Shown in pieces: positions 44,480 to 53,080 of a stretch of 64,000 nt of DNA. How positions within the stretch are numbered: the stretch's first letter is position 1; each line of letters begins with the position of its first letter. The notes below the pieces were generated by a model, which worked only from the letters and a program-made list of their open reading frames with translations, made no database searches and was not told where the DNA came from. The DNA is from Streptomyces sp. TLI_053 (GTDB lineage: Bacteria; Actinomycetota; Actinomycetes; Streptomycetales; Streptomycetaceae). The stretch is from NCBI RefSeq assembly GCF_900105395.1, contig NZ_LT629775.1, positions 9,575,501 through 9,639,500 on the forward strand. The letters run 5' to 3'. A program made the position numbers and the translations under genes.

Positions 44480-45715
44480 GTGACTCTCCTCGCCAGCCCG
44501 CACTTGTGCTTCGAGCCGACGGTCACGGCCGGCCCCGACTGCCCCAGGGAGCTGGTGATCCTCGGATCCACAGGCTCCGTCGGGACCCAAGCCATCGACG
44601 TCGTACTGCGCAACCCGGACCGCTTCCGGGTAGTCGGGCTCTCGGCCGGGGGCGAGCGGATCGAGCTGCTCGCCGAGCAGGCGATCCGGCTCGGCGTCGC
44701 AGTCGTTGCGGTCGCCCGTGCGGATGCGGCCGGACCACTGCACACGGCGCTGGCAGCTGCCTCCCCCACCGGCAGGCAGTTGCCGGAGATCCTGGCCGGT
44801 CCGGACGCAGCGACGCAGTTGGCAGGTATGGAGTGCCACTCCGTCCTGAACGGCATCACCGGCTCGATCGGCCTGGCACCGACGCTGGCCGCGCTGCGCG
44901 CGGGGCGGGTGCTGGTACTGGCCAACAAGGAATCGCTGATCGTCGGCGGCCCGCTGGTCAAGGCGATCGCAAAGCCGGGGCAGATCGTACCGATCGACTC
45001 CGAGCACACCGCGCTGTTCCAGGCCCTGATGGCCGGAACCCGCAAGGAGGTCCGCAAGCTGGTGGTGACCGCCAGCGGAGGGCCGTTCAGGGGGTGGAGC
45101 CGGGACAGGCTTGCGGGCGTCACTCCCGAGCAAGCGCTGACTCACCCCAACTGGGCGATGGGGCCGGTGATCACCATCAACTCAGCCACCCTTGTCAACA
45201 AGGGCTTGGAGGTGATCGAAGCACACCTGCTCTACGACATCCCCTTCGAGCAGATCGAGGTCGTCGTCCACCCGCAGTCGATCGTCCACTCGATGGTGGA
45301 ATTCGTCGACGGCTCCACCATCGCCCAGGCCAGTCCGCCGGACATGCGGATGCCGATCTCCTTGGGCATCAGCTGGCCCGACCGCGTGCCGGACGCGGCG
45401 CCGGGCTGTGACTGGACCAAGGCCACGAGCTGGGAGTTCCTCCCTCTCGACACCGAAGCCTTCCCCTCCGTCGGCCTGGCCCGCGAGGCCGGCGAGCTCG
45501 GCGGGACCGCGCCGGCCGTATTCAACGCGGCCAACGAGGAGTGTGTCGAGGCGTTCATGCAGGGCAGGCTCGCGTTCACGGAGATCGTGGACACGGTGGC
45601 CAAGGTCTGCTCCGAACACAGGACACCGACAAACGGAGCCTCGCTGACCGTCGAGGACGTCCTGTCAGCAGAGAGCTGGGCCCGCGAACGGGCCAGGACC
45701 ATCTCCACGGCTTGA
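44480..45715 (+). CDS. dxr: 1-deoxy-D-xylulose 5-phosphate reductoisomerase
   Basis: 411 residues from a GTG at 44480 with aagga upstream. Family signatures are complete: NADPH site LVILGSTGSVGTQAIDVV, LANKESLIVGG, the metal/substrate region IDSEHTALFQ, TASGGPFRGW, HPNWAMGPVITINSATLVNK with GLEVIEAHLLYDIPFEQIEV, HPQSIVHSMVEFVDGS, and the C-terminal FNAANEECVEAF. The enzyme converts DXP to MEP, the second step of the MEP isoprenoid pathway. Streptomycete core dxr normally sits among housekeeping genes. Here it lies between a regulator and secreted-protein genes, 2.8 kb from a 2-MIB gene, so it may be an additional copy for terpene supply; that is inference. Confidence 0.95.
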   Translation: MTLLASPHLCFEPTVTAGPDCPRELVILGSTGSVGTQAIDVVLRNPDRFRVVGLSAGGERIELLAEQAIRLGVAVVAVARADAAGPLHTALAAASPTGRQLPEILAGPDAATQLAGMECHSVLNGITGSIGLAPTLAALRAGRVLVLANKESLIVGGPLVKAIAKPGQIVPIDSEHTALFQALMAGTRKEVRKLVVTASGGPFRGWSRDRLAGVTPEQALTHPNWAMGPVITINSATLVNKGLEVIEAHLLYDIPFEQIEVVVHPQSIVHSMVEFVDGSTIAQASPPDMRMPISLGISWPDRVPDAAPGCDWTKATSWEFLPLDTEAFPSVGLAREAGELGGTAPAVFNAANEECVEAFMQGRLAFTEIVDTVAKVCSEHRTPTNGASLTVEDVLSAESWARERARTISTA

Positions 45716-46557
45716 ACGCGGCCTGCCGCGCTCGCCCCCCAGCCTGGCGGACTGCCGGGCCCCGCCTGCGCCGCAGCTCTGCTTCGGCGCGATCGCTCTG
45801 CTGGGCGGCGGCAAGGGGGCTGTACAGCAAGATGACGGCCGATTCGCCGAGCCAGGACCTGCTGAGGCTGTCGGCGACGGCTCTCGGCAACCCCGGTGAT
45901 CACCGTCGACCAAGGGCGCGGGCGTGGTGAAGGCATAGGGCGGGAAGCCGGGGCTGGTCAGCGGGTACTCCTGCTCAGCGTGGGGGGCGGGAGCCCGGTG
46001 TCCGGCGCGCGTCTCGCCGGTGGGCTTCCGCGGGTCAGGCCGTGCTGACCGACGGTGTCCGGTGCCGGTCGTGTGCCTCAACGCCGCGACGGTCCACGGG
46101 CCCGGACCAGTTGTAGCAGCATGCGGGTGGGCGCCACCGGCAACCTGGCAACCCGGTTCCGCCGGCGCCGCCCACCCGGCCGTTCGACCAAGGGGGGAAC
46201 CGTCCGTGCGCAGCCGTCTCGTCCCCGAGCGGTCAACGTGCAGACGTTGGCGCAGTCAACTCTGACTGGGATGGGACTCCAGGGGAAGCCGGTCGCCCTG
46301 GCTGCATCACCCTGACCTACTGGCGGAAGCACTTTCGTGGGCCCCCTCTTTCGGGAGGGGCCCACCTGTGTCCAATCACAGAAGGCCCCGTGGGGGTTGT
46401 GCAGCACCCCCCCCCGCAAAAATAGATGTATGTGTCTGCGGAGCCTGCTTGAGGCCGATTTCACTCAAAGAGCGGCCGGCGTCACGCGCTGGACAGATCT
46501 GCTGGACGCGGGACCGCAAAGGGCGAACCCCCCACTCCGAGCTCGCCTCACCAAGGC
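45716..46557. other. Gap downstream of dxr
   Basis: 842 bases without a convincing gene. It contains one hairpin (46337-46365), listed separately, and a run of c and a (ccccccccgcaaaaatagatg) at about 46410-46430. Frames on both strands lack domain signals. Confidence 0.45.
46337..46365. terminator. Hairpin terminator
   Basis: Arms gtgggcccc (46337-46345) and ggggcccac (46357-46365) flank an 11-base loop, ctctttcggga with a preceding extra c. It lies about 190 bases beyond the stop of the minus-strand secreted protein and 620 bases beyond dxr, so it could serve either strand. Confidence 0.6.
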
Positions 46558-47283
46558 TCAGCCGAGGAGTGCGTAGCCGTGGGGCCCACCGATGATCTGG
46601 CCTTCGCAGTTCGGGTCATTGGACTCGAACAGCTCCCGGACGCCGTTGACCAGGCAGCGGTAGACCGGCACGCTCGCCACGCCTGCGGGCGGGGCGTCGT
46701 AGATCCAGCCGAGCCGGGTCACGTACTGCTGACCCTCGCAGTTGACATCGCGTGAGAGGAAGTTGTCCCCACGGACGACGCACAGGTACAGGGGGCCGGT
46801 ACCCGGAGCCGGGGCGGTGTGGAGGAGTCCCAGGCTGCCTTCGCGGTTGTAGCCGTCGGGGACGTGCCAGACGCTGCTGACATGGTCCTTGTAAGGCTTG
46901 AAGTAGCGGTAGAGGTTCAGACGGGGTGCGGCCACGGCCGGTTCCCCGACGCAGGTGTACTCCCTGACCGAGAACCAGTAGTTCCCGACCTGGGCGTGGT
47001 CCACGCCGTTGGTGAGTCGGCACTGGGAAGCGTTGAAGCCGGTCGCGGCGGCCTTGGACAGCGCCTCCTCGGTCGCCGCCCGCTGGGCGATGTTGAGAGG
47101 CCCGCTGCCGCTGCCCGTGTACCGCAGCTGGACGGGCCCGACGGTATCGGCAGCCGCAGAAGGCGCGCCGATGGCGCTGGGCGCGGCCTGCGCCTGGGCG
47201 GGCCAGGCCACGACAGTGGCGCAGGTGGCGGTCAGGGCCAGGAACAAGGCGCGCAATCGGCTGTGGCGTCGCATCGGTGGCAT
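46558..47283 (-). CDS. Secreted protein with two Cys/Trp repeats
   Basis: 241 residues. Signal peptide RLRALFLALTATCATVVAWP with cleavage near AQA. The C-terminal 110 residues contain two related units: LYLCVVRGDNFLSRDVNCEG then QQYVTRLGWIYD, and VYRCLVNGVRELFESNDPNC then EGQIIGGPHGYALLG. Similar repeats occur in secreted lectin-like or enzyme-associated proteins. The N-terminal part has a Cys pair (SQCRLTNG, EYTCVGE). Function not assigned. ATG at 47283 or 47274 are both possible. Confidence 0.75.
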   Translation of the reverse strand: MPPMRRHSRLRALFLALTATCATVVAWPAQAQAAPSAIGAPSAAADTVGPVQLRYTGSGSGPLNIAQRAATEEALSKAAATGFNASQCRLTNGVDHAQVGNYWFSVREYTCVGEPAVAAPRLNLYRYFKPYKDHVSSVWHVPDGYNREGSLGLLHTAPAPGTGPLYLCVVRGDNFLSRDVNCEGQQYVTRLGWIYDAPPAGVASVPVYRCLVNGVRELFESNDPNCEGQIIGGPHGYALLG

Positions 47284-47643
47284 CCTCCTGGTTCGGCCGC
47301 CCGCCCATGTGCTCCCCCGGTCGGCGGATCAGAGGCACGACGGCAGCTTCGAACCGCCGGATCGGCGGCCAACGCCTGAATTAAACAGGACGAGCACATA
47401 CGACTGCCAGAGGGCGTCTGACAGTCCTTGCAAAAGAAAAACGGGCGGTATAAATCCGATTGTGGGACTTGCCGACGTCCGCCGGCGTCGACAGGATCAA
47501 TATCCTGCCGGCCATCAGGAATTCCGGTACACCGAGCGGACCGAGACGCACCGACACGTCCACAACTCTGTGGCGCAGCTCCTCGATGGCTGCCGCTGGG
47601 TGGTCGGCGAGTCGGCCGTCGAAGCGGAGCAGCATTGCTGCGA
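47284..47643. other. Divergent intergenic region
   Basis: 360 bases between two secreted-protein genes facing away from each other. The part 47375-47480 is clearly poorer in G+C (aaaagaaaaacgggcggtat), a good candidate for promoters. No RNA gene recognised. Confidence 0.45.
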
Positions 47644-47877
47644 GTGCCCCGGGTTGTCGTCGTAGTGGGAGTTCTGGCGGCGATAGCCGTCTTGCTGCCG
47701 GTGTCGGTGGCTTGGGCGAAGTGCGAGAGCGAGTACCTGCCCGAGGGTGGCAGACGCACGACCGGCGTGGCCGGCGGAGCGTTCGTCCTGTCGGGTGAGG
47801 TAGCCCGCACACCGCGATCCGGAGCAGCACTTCCGTTTACGCTGAGAAGCCGCACCGTCCTGGCCGATCGACGGTAA
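47644..47877 (+). CDS. Small secreted protein
   Basis: From a GTG at 47644 the protein has 77 residues: a signal peptide (VPRVVVVVGVLAAIAVLLPV, cleavage near AWA), then KCESEYLPEGGRRTTGVAGG and a Ser/Arg-rich tail. Longer frames upstream do not look coding. The start is uncertain because the nearest GGAG lies 14 bases before. Unknown function. Confidence 0.5.
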   Translation: MPRVVVVVGVLAAIAVLLPVSVAWAKCESEYLPEGGRRTTGVAGGAFVLSGEVARTPRSGAALPFTLRSRTVLADRR

Positions 47878-48495
47878 GACGGCGACACCGCAAAGCATAT
47901 GACTGGTCATCAATTCACGCCCGCCGAGGAACCCTCATGCCCCAGCGCCCCAGATCGCACACCCGGCCCGGGTGCGCCGGGGTCCGAACCACGACCTCGT
48001 GAACGTATCGACGGCGGATCAGGTTCTTGGCGGACCCAACGGACTTGGCGCCTCCGGGTTGCGATCACGTCGCAGGCCACGAATCCGGACACGGTCACGC
48101 CGCAGACTCCGAACATGGGCGCTGAGGAGCTCGATTCCGCACTGTCCACGACCCCCGACCTTCGGTCGTCCACCGCCCGTCTCCGGCCTCCTGCGACCAC
48201 GTCGACCGAGCAACACCCGCCGGCCGCGGCGGTACTGAGTGACAGGCCCGGGGCCGGCGACCCGGTCCCGGGGCCGTACCACCACTCGATCGCCGAGCCG
48301 GACACCGGTCCGGGGGAGGCGCTCAACCTGAGGAATCAAGGCCTGGACGATGGACGGGATCGAGCTCTGCCCGCCAGGCGACTACTGGCACCGGGCTACA
48401 TCCACCGCTGCACCCGTGCCCGACTTCTGGTGACGCACCGATGTGCGATCCCCACTTCGCGACAACCAACGCTGAAGGCAATGGAGTTGACCCAC
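47878..48495. other. Long leader region before the methyltransferase gene
   Basis: 618 bases. The methyltransferase frame stays open through most of it but the implied residues are Pro/Arg/Thr-rich with no family match, so I treat it as untranslated or promoter sequence. A minus-strand frame (47910-48326) is likewise unconvincing. Confidence 0.45.
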
Positions 48496-49374
48496 ATGTC
48501 CCTGACCGACGACCTCATCACCCCCAGCAGCGCCATCCCCGGCCCGGCGACCGCCTACCAGAGCGACATCGCCCGCTACTGGGACCACGAGGCGCGCCCG
48601 GTCAACCTTCGCCTGGGCGATGTCGACGGCCTCTACCACCACCACTACGGCATCGGCGAGATCGACCTGGCCGCGATCGGCGGCCCGGCCGACAGCGAGC
48701 GGGAGAGGAAGGTGATCGCCGAGCTGCACCGTCTGGAGCCCGCCCAGGCCGACGTGCTGCTCGACCACCTCGGGGACATTCCCTCCACGGGCACCCTGGT
48801 CGACGCGGGCTGCGGCCGCGGCGGCTCGATGGTGATGGCCCACCGGCGCTTCGGCTGCCGGGTCGAGGGCATGACCCTCTCCACCCAGCAGGCCGACTTC
48901 GGCAACAAGCGCGCCGCCGAGCTGGGCATCGCCGACTTCGTGCGCTCCCGGGTCGCCAACATGCTGAACGTGCCGGTCGGGACCGGCACGGTCGCGGGCT
49001 CCTGGAACAACGAGTCCAGCATGTACGTCGACCTGCACGACCTGTTCGCCGAGCACTCCCGGGTGCTCAGCGTCGGCGGCCGCTACGTCACCGTCACCGG
49101 CTGCTGGAACCCCCGCTACGGCCGGCCGTCGAAGTGGGTCTCCCGGATCAACGCCCACTTCGAGTGCAACATCCACTCCCGCCGCGAGTACCTGCGGGCG
49201 ATGGCCGACAACCGCCTGGTGCCGAACGCCGTCATCGACCTCACCCCGGACACCCTGCCCTACTGGGAACTGCGCAACACCACCTCGCTGGTGACCGGCA
49301 TCGAGGAGGCGTTCATCAAGTCCCACAAGGACGGCTCCTTCCAGTACGTGCTCATCGCGGCCGACCGCATCTGA
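48496..49374 (+). CDS. gppmt: Geranyl diphosphate 2-C-methyltransferase
   Basis: 292 residues from the ATG at 48496 with ggag 9 bases before. The opening AYQSDIARYWDHEARPVNLR and GLYHHHYGIGEID are diagnostic of actinomycete GPP C-methyltransferases. The SAM site is LVDAGCGRGGSMVMAHRRFG, and NNESSMYVDLHDLFAEHSRV lies near the GPP/metal region. The enzyme methylates C2 of geranyl diphosphate with S-adenosylmethionine to 2-methyl-GPP, the substrate of 2-MIB synthase. Its usual partner follows directly; here it lies 1.9 kb away on the other strand. An ATG at 48481 is an alternative start. A hairpin follows. Confidence 0.95.
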   Translation: MSLTDDLITPSSAIPGPATAYQSDIARYWDHEARPVNLRLGDVDGLYHHHYGIGEIDLAAIGGPADSERERKVIAELHRLEPAQADVLLDHLGDIPSTGTLVDAGCGRGGSMVMAHRRFGCRVEGMTLSTQQADFGNKRAAELGIADFVRSRVANMLNVPVGTGTVAGSWNNESSMYVDLHDLFAEHSRVLSVGGRYVTVTGCWNPRYGRPSKWVSRINAHFECNIHSRREYLRAMADNRLVPNAVIDLTPDTLPYWELRNTTSLVTGIEEAFIKSHKDGSFQYVLIAADRI

Positions 49375-49407
49375 CCAGAGGATTCCGTTCCGGCAGTGAC
49401 CTCGGAC

Positions 49408-49435
49408 GGTGGTCTCCGCAGCTGCGGAGACCACC
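49408..49435 (+). terminator. Hairpin terminator after methyltransferase
   Basis: A perfect 13-base inverted repeat, ggtggtctccgca (49408-49420) and tgcggagaccacc (49423-49435), with a 2-base centre, 34 bases after the stop. The rest of the 399-base gap up to 49773 has no gene I can support, although a plus-strand shadow frame is long. Confidence 0.85.
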
Positions 49436-49773
49436 GCCCCCGGCTCAATGTCCCCGCCCCAGGCGCGGGAGGACGACGACGCGGGTGTCACGTTGATCCC
49501 GGTTGTGCTCACGGCCCTTGACGCCGGGGAACAGGCGTGCGCCGGAGCGGACCCGGGGCCTGGGTCCTCCAGCTCGGGGCCGCGGCCCGGACCTGCTGGA
49601 TCCAGCCGGCCACGTCGTCGGTGCGGCTGGTGGCGGCGCCGGTGCGGGTCTCGGTCTCGCCGAGGCAGCCGCCACGCCAGGAGCGGGAAGCGACCGCGAC
49701 CAGCTCCGTCCTTCCGCTCACCTCGAGCACCACGGCGCGGGGGCCCACCACGGCCGGCCGGATCGCGGGTGGG

Positions 49774-50814
49774 TCAGGACGAGTGGCCGTCGGTTCCGCC
49801 GGGGGCCTCGTACTGTCCTGCGGGTACGGTCGTGACGGTGCCGTCGTTGCCCTTGCCGCCCGTGCCGCCGGGGTGTCCGTCGCGGCCGTTGCCGCCGTGC
49901 ACGTACCCGGTTCCGGCCACGAGGATGTCGATCCGGCGGTTGTTGCCGTCGCCGCCGTTGCCGCCACCGCCGCGGTACGACGTGCCGATCTTGCCGCCGA
50001 GGCCTCCGTTTCCGCCCAGAGCACGCACGGCCTCGGTGGCGGCGACGCCCTGTTCGACGGTGATGTGGCCGTCGTTGCCGATCCCGCCGTTACCGCCCTC
50101 ACCCGTCGACGTCCCGTCGGCTCCATCGCCGCCGACGGCCCGGACGGTGCTGCCGGTGCCGCTGCCGATGACGCGGTCGTTGTTGCCGTCGCCCCCGTCA
50201 CCGCCGTCGCAGTCGTTGCTGCCCTGGGGGTTGCCGCCCCTGCCTCCGGCGCCACCGAGCGTGGTGATCGTGCCGTGTGCGCTGATGCGCCCGCCGTTGC
50301 CGATGCCCCCGTTCCCGCCGTCGCCACAGCGGCGGAAGAAGGAGTCCGCGGCGTCCGCGCCCTGCGTCCCGTCACCGCCCACGACGGTCACCTCGTCGTT
50401 GCCGCCCCCGCCGTAGATCTCCCCGGTGTTCCCGGCCTTCCCGTCGGCGCCTGCCCTGCCGAACAGGCCGTCCCAGCCTCCCCGCACGTAGATGAAGTCG
50501 TCTCCGGTCCCGCCGTTGACCTCTCCCTGGTTGCCGATCTCGAACCGGGAGTCGACCACGTTGACGCGGATGGTGTCGTTCCCCCCACGCCCGTGGACGG
50601 TGACGCCGTACGGGATCGCGGGGCAGTCGATCTCGTCGTCGCCCTCGGTTCCGTTGATCGTCGCCCCGGTCACGGCGGACCCGTTGATCCTGCAGGTGAC
50701 GGTGGCGGCGTGGGCGGGAGTCGCCACGACGACGCTCGTCGCCGCGACCACCGACAGCAGTGAGATCGCCGTCCCGAGCCGAAAACGGCCCGCGAGCACT
50801 TGCTTGCGCGGCAT
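49774..50814 (-). CDS. Secreted Gly/Asp/Asn-rich repeat protein (paralogue 1)
   Basis: 346 residues from MPRKQVLAGRFRLGTAISLL; signal peptide cleaved near AHAA. A conserved head (GATINGTEGDDEIDCPAIP, then GRGGNDTIRV) is followed by blocks of GG-x-G-D/N with regular landmarks: GNTGEIYGGGGNDEVTV, GGRISAHGTI, DCDGGDGGDGNNDRVIGSGT, GGNGGIGNDGHITVEQG. It ends EAPGGTDGHSS. The GGxGxD character resembles calcium-binding RTX turns and also poly-glycine-rich surface proteins. No enzyme domain. One of three related genes (others 54888-55919 and 60921-61958). It lies downstream of 2-MIB synthase on the same strand, 434 bases away. Confidence 0.88.
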   Translation of the reverse strand: MPRKQVLAGRFRLGTAISLLSVVAATSVVVATPAHAATVTCRINGSAVTGATINGTEGDDEIDCPAIPYGVTVHGRGGNDTIRVNVVDSRFEIGNQGEVNGGTGDDFIYVRGGWDGLFGRAGADGKAGNTGEIYGGGGNDEVTVVGGDGTQGADAADSFFRRCGDGGNGGIGNGGRISAHGTITTLGGAGGRGGNPQGSNDCDGGDGGDGNNDRVIGSGTGSTVRAVGGDGADGTSTGEGGNGGIGNDGHITVEQGVAATEAVRALGGNGGLGGKIGTSYRGGGGNGGDGNNRRIDILVAGTGYVHGGNGRDGHPGGTGGKGNDGTVTTVPAGQYEAPGGTDGHSS

Positions 50815-51248
50815 GAAGAACCCTCTCGATGGACGCGCCGGAACTCGCCGAACCGTGCCGGTCCAGTGCCGGCCCGGATCCGTGCGGTGATGCCGGGGCC
50901 GGACGACCCCGTTGCCCGAAGTGTCGGACACCACGGACCCCCACCGGGTCGACACCCGCCCGCCCGCCCGCGGAATCACACGGAAAGGCCACGCGGTTCA
51001 CTATGCAGTCTCGTCCATGCGCGGGTTCAACGGCTGCGACGACAACGTCCACGCACTCCAGGTCCACCACGCCTGACCGCCCCGACCCCGCACGCCCGCC
51101 CTCGCCGGGCGCTGGGACCATGTCCGCGAGGACCGAACCCGAGCCACCACCCGGCGGGGCGGGCGATCCCGGCGGCGCGCACCGACCGCCGGCAGTCACC
51201 GTCGACGGTAACGGGCCGGAGACATCCGTGGTGGACCGGCAGGGGACG
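50815..51248. other. Gap between 2-MIB synthase and Gly-rich gene
   Basis: 434 bases containing no gene I can support. It should hold the promoter of the Gly-rich protein. A plus-strand shadow frame runs through it. Confidence 0.45.
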
Positions 51249-52496
51249 TCAGCTCGTGTAGCGGGGGCTGTCCGCGTGCCAGGCGTGGTTCCCGCCGAGC
51301 CAGGCCCACACGCCGCCCAGGTACCGGCCGAGCGCGGGGCTTCCGGTGGCGCTGAGAGCGGCCGCCTCGGCCTCGAAGGTGAGGGTCAGCTCGTCGTGGA
51401 CGGCGACGGCGCGCTCCAGGGCCTCGGCCGGACCGCACCGCTCCTCCACGGCGATCAGGGCGGGAAGGTTGAGGTCGAGTCCGGAGGCCTGCTGCTCCTT
51501 GCCCATCGAGTACAGGTCGTTGACCAGCGTCGCGGCGGTGGCGGCGATGACCGTCGCCCGCCGCACCCTGGGCTCGCTGTACTCGGCGATGGGGAGTTCG
51601 TAGCCGCCCACCGCGTCGGTCAGGGTGATGCACGGTAGGAAGCTGTTCACCTGGCGGCCGGCCAGGTACTCCCAGACCGGCGGCCGCCGGTGCTGCGCCA
51701 GCCAGGAGGCTTCGGCGTTGTAGCCGGAGAACAGCAGGACGAGTTCCTGGCGCAGCCGAGCGACCTGCTGCCCGCTGGCGTACCGGGAGATGTGGCCGAC
51801 GGCGGAGCGGAGTGCGGTGAGCACCGGGTCGTCGTCGATCGCCGCGTTCAGGCCGGGTGCGTACCGGGTGGGGAGGTGGGCCGGTGCGACGGTGGCGTCG
51901 GCGACCATGAGCCGGGCCGGCAGCCGTTCGGGGGTCGCCCCGGACTCGGCGACACCGTCGGCGCAGTAGTAGTCGTCGGTCGCCCACTCCGCCAGCGCGC
52001 ACTTCGCGGCGGCGAGGAGCCGGTCGGGGTCGTCGGTGTCGGGGTGGGTGAGCATGAGCAGCCGCCCGAAGCCGGCGGCGCACAGTTCGTCCAGTCTTCC
52101 CCGGTAGATCCCGGTTTCCTCGGCCCACGCGACCAGGCGGTCATTGACCTCCTCGCCGAGGGCGGGATCGTCGCGCAGCGCGGGCGGACAGTGCAGTTTC
52201 AGAGCGGGCCGGCTGCCGCGTTCGTCCCGGGTGCCCACGCCTCCCGTCCGGTGGTCGGCACCGCGCCGGGCCGCGCCGGGCGGGGTGAACGCGGAAAGTC
52301 CGATTCCGGACGGGCCGACGGGATTGCGGCTGATCTTCAGCGGCGTCGCCGGGGGGAAATCCGCCGGCGTGCCTGACACGGACTGCCCTGCGGCGGCGAC
52401 GAAACCGATCGCGGCGTCCCGGGCCACAGCGGTATCGGCCAGTTCTCGCACCGGATTCCGTGCAACGCAACGGGTCATGAGAGAAGGCATGGTCAT
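51249..52496 (-). CDS. 2-methylisoborneol synthase (terpene cyclase)
   Basis: 415 residues from the ATG at 52496. The N-terminal about 100 residues are Pro/Ala-rich and variable, as usual for this enzyme. The cyclase core begins KLHCPPALRDDPALGEEVND. The acidic metal motif is ALAEWATDDYYCADG, and the NSE triad is LVNDLYSMGKEQQASGLDLN. FGRLLMLTHPDTDDPDRLLA is typical of MIB synthases. The end RY lies in WHADSPRYTS. It cyclises 2-methyl-GPP to the earthy odorant 2-methylisoborneol. No cyclic-nucleotide-binding gene, often found upstream, is visible. The ATG at 52490 is an alternative. Confidence 0.94.
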   Translation of the reverse strand: MTMPSLMTRCVARNPVRELADTAVARDAAIGFVAAAGQSVSGTPADFPPATPLKISRNPVGPSGIGLSAFTPPGAARRGADHRTGGVGTRDERGSRPALKLHCPPALRDDPALGEEVNDRLVAWAEETGIYRGRLDELCAAGFGRLLMLTHPDTDDPDRLLAAAKCALAEWATDDYYCADGVAESGATPERLPARLMVADATVAPAHLPTRYAPGLNAAIDDDPVLTALRSAVGHISRYASGQQVARLRQELVLLFSGYNAEASWLAQHRRPPVWEYLAGRQVNSFLPCITLTDAVGGYELPIAEYSEPRVRRATVIAATAATLVNDLYSMGKEQQASGLDLNLPALIAVEERCGPAEALERAVAVHDELTLTFEAEAAALSATGSPALGRYLGGVWAWLGGNHAWHADSPRYTS

Positions 52497-53080
52497 ATCC
52501 CGATCTTCAGAACAACGAAACTGTCGGCACCCTGGTCGAGGCACTCTGCAAGGACGATGCGATGAATAGCCTTGCGGGAAAGCGATGGAAAAGGCGGCAC
52601 AGGTGCAACCCGCGCAGGCATCGGACGGGCACAGTAGTACCACGTCGCCGACATGACGAGCGATAACGGTCCGGCGAGGCCCGGGGTTCGGAACGAATCC
52701 TTTTTCCTGGAATTCAAGCCGTCCGAGTCGACGGTACGGCAGCCCCGCACGGGACCTCGGTTCACCCGAACGCAGGAGGAGGAACAACAGAATCAGCGTC
52801 GTGGGACTGCTCGCCGCCCTGGCCACCGCCTCCGAGAGAGGAGTTGTAGGGCCTTCCCCCCCCGAGGCTGTCGTTACGCCGTCACCGCCGTCACCGCCGT
52901 TAGCGCCGGCGCGACGTCGTTCCTCGTCGCGCCTGGATCGTGGCCGGCGTCGGGGCGTCGGGGCGTCGTCAAGGAGCGTGGGGCGTCGGCAAGAACAATG
53001 GACATATGGGTGAGGAGTGTGCGGGACGGGCAGCGCGGTCGCGGACGGGGCGGTCGAGGACGGGGCGCCGGGAGCGGCCC
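52497..53080. other. Divergent region between MIB synthase and channel-like gene
   Basis: 584 bases with no convincing gene. The part 52500-52700 is relatively AT-rich (cagaacaacgaaactgtcgg, aaggacgatgcgatgaatag) and probably holds the MIB synthase promoter. Short gccgtcacc repeats lie near 52877-52900. Confidence 0.45.

Noticed and set aside
47899..48495. N-terminal extension of the GPP methyltransferase
   Set aside because: The extra 199 residues have no family match, and known enzymes of this type begin near the AYQxDIARYW segment.
49409..50763. Long plus-strand frames opposite the Gly-rich protein (Pro- or Val/Ala-rich)
   Set aside because: They arise from the repetitive Gly codons on the other strand; the same artefact appears opposite all three Gly-rich genes.
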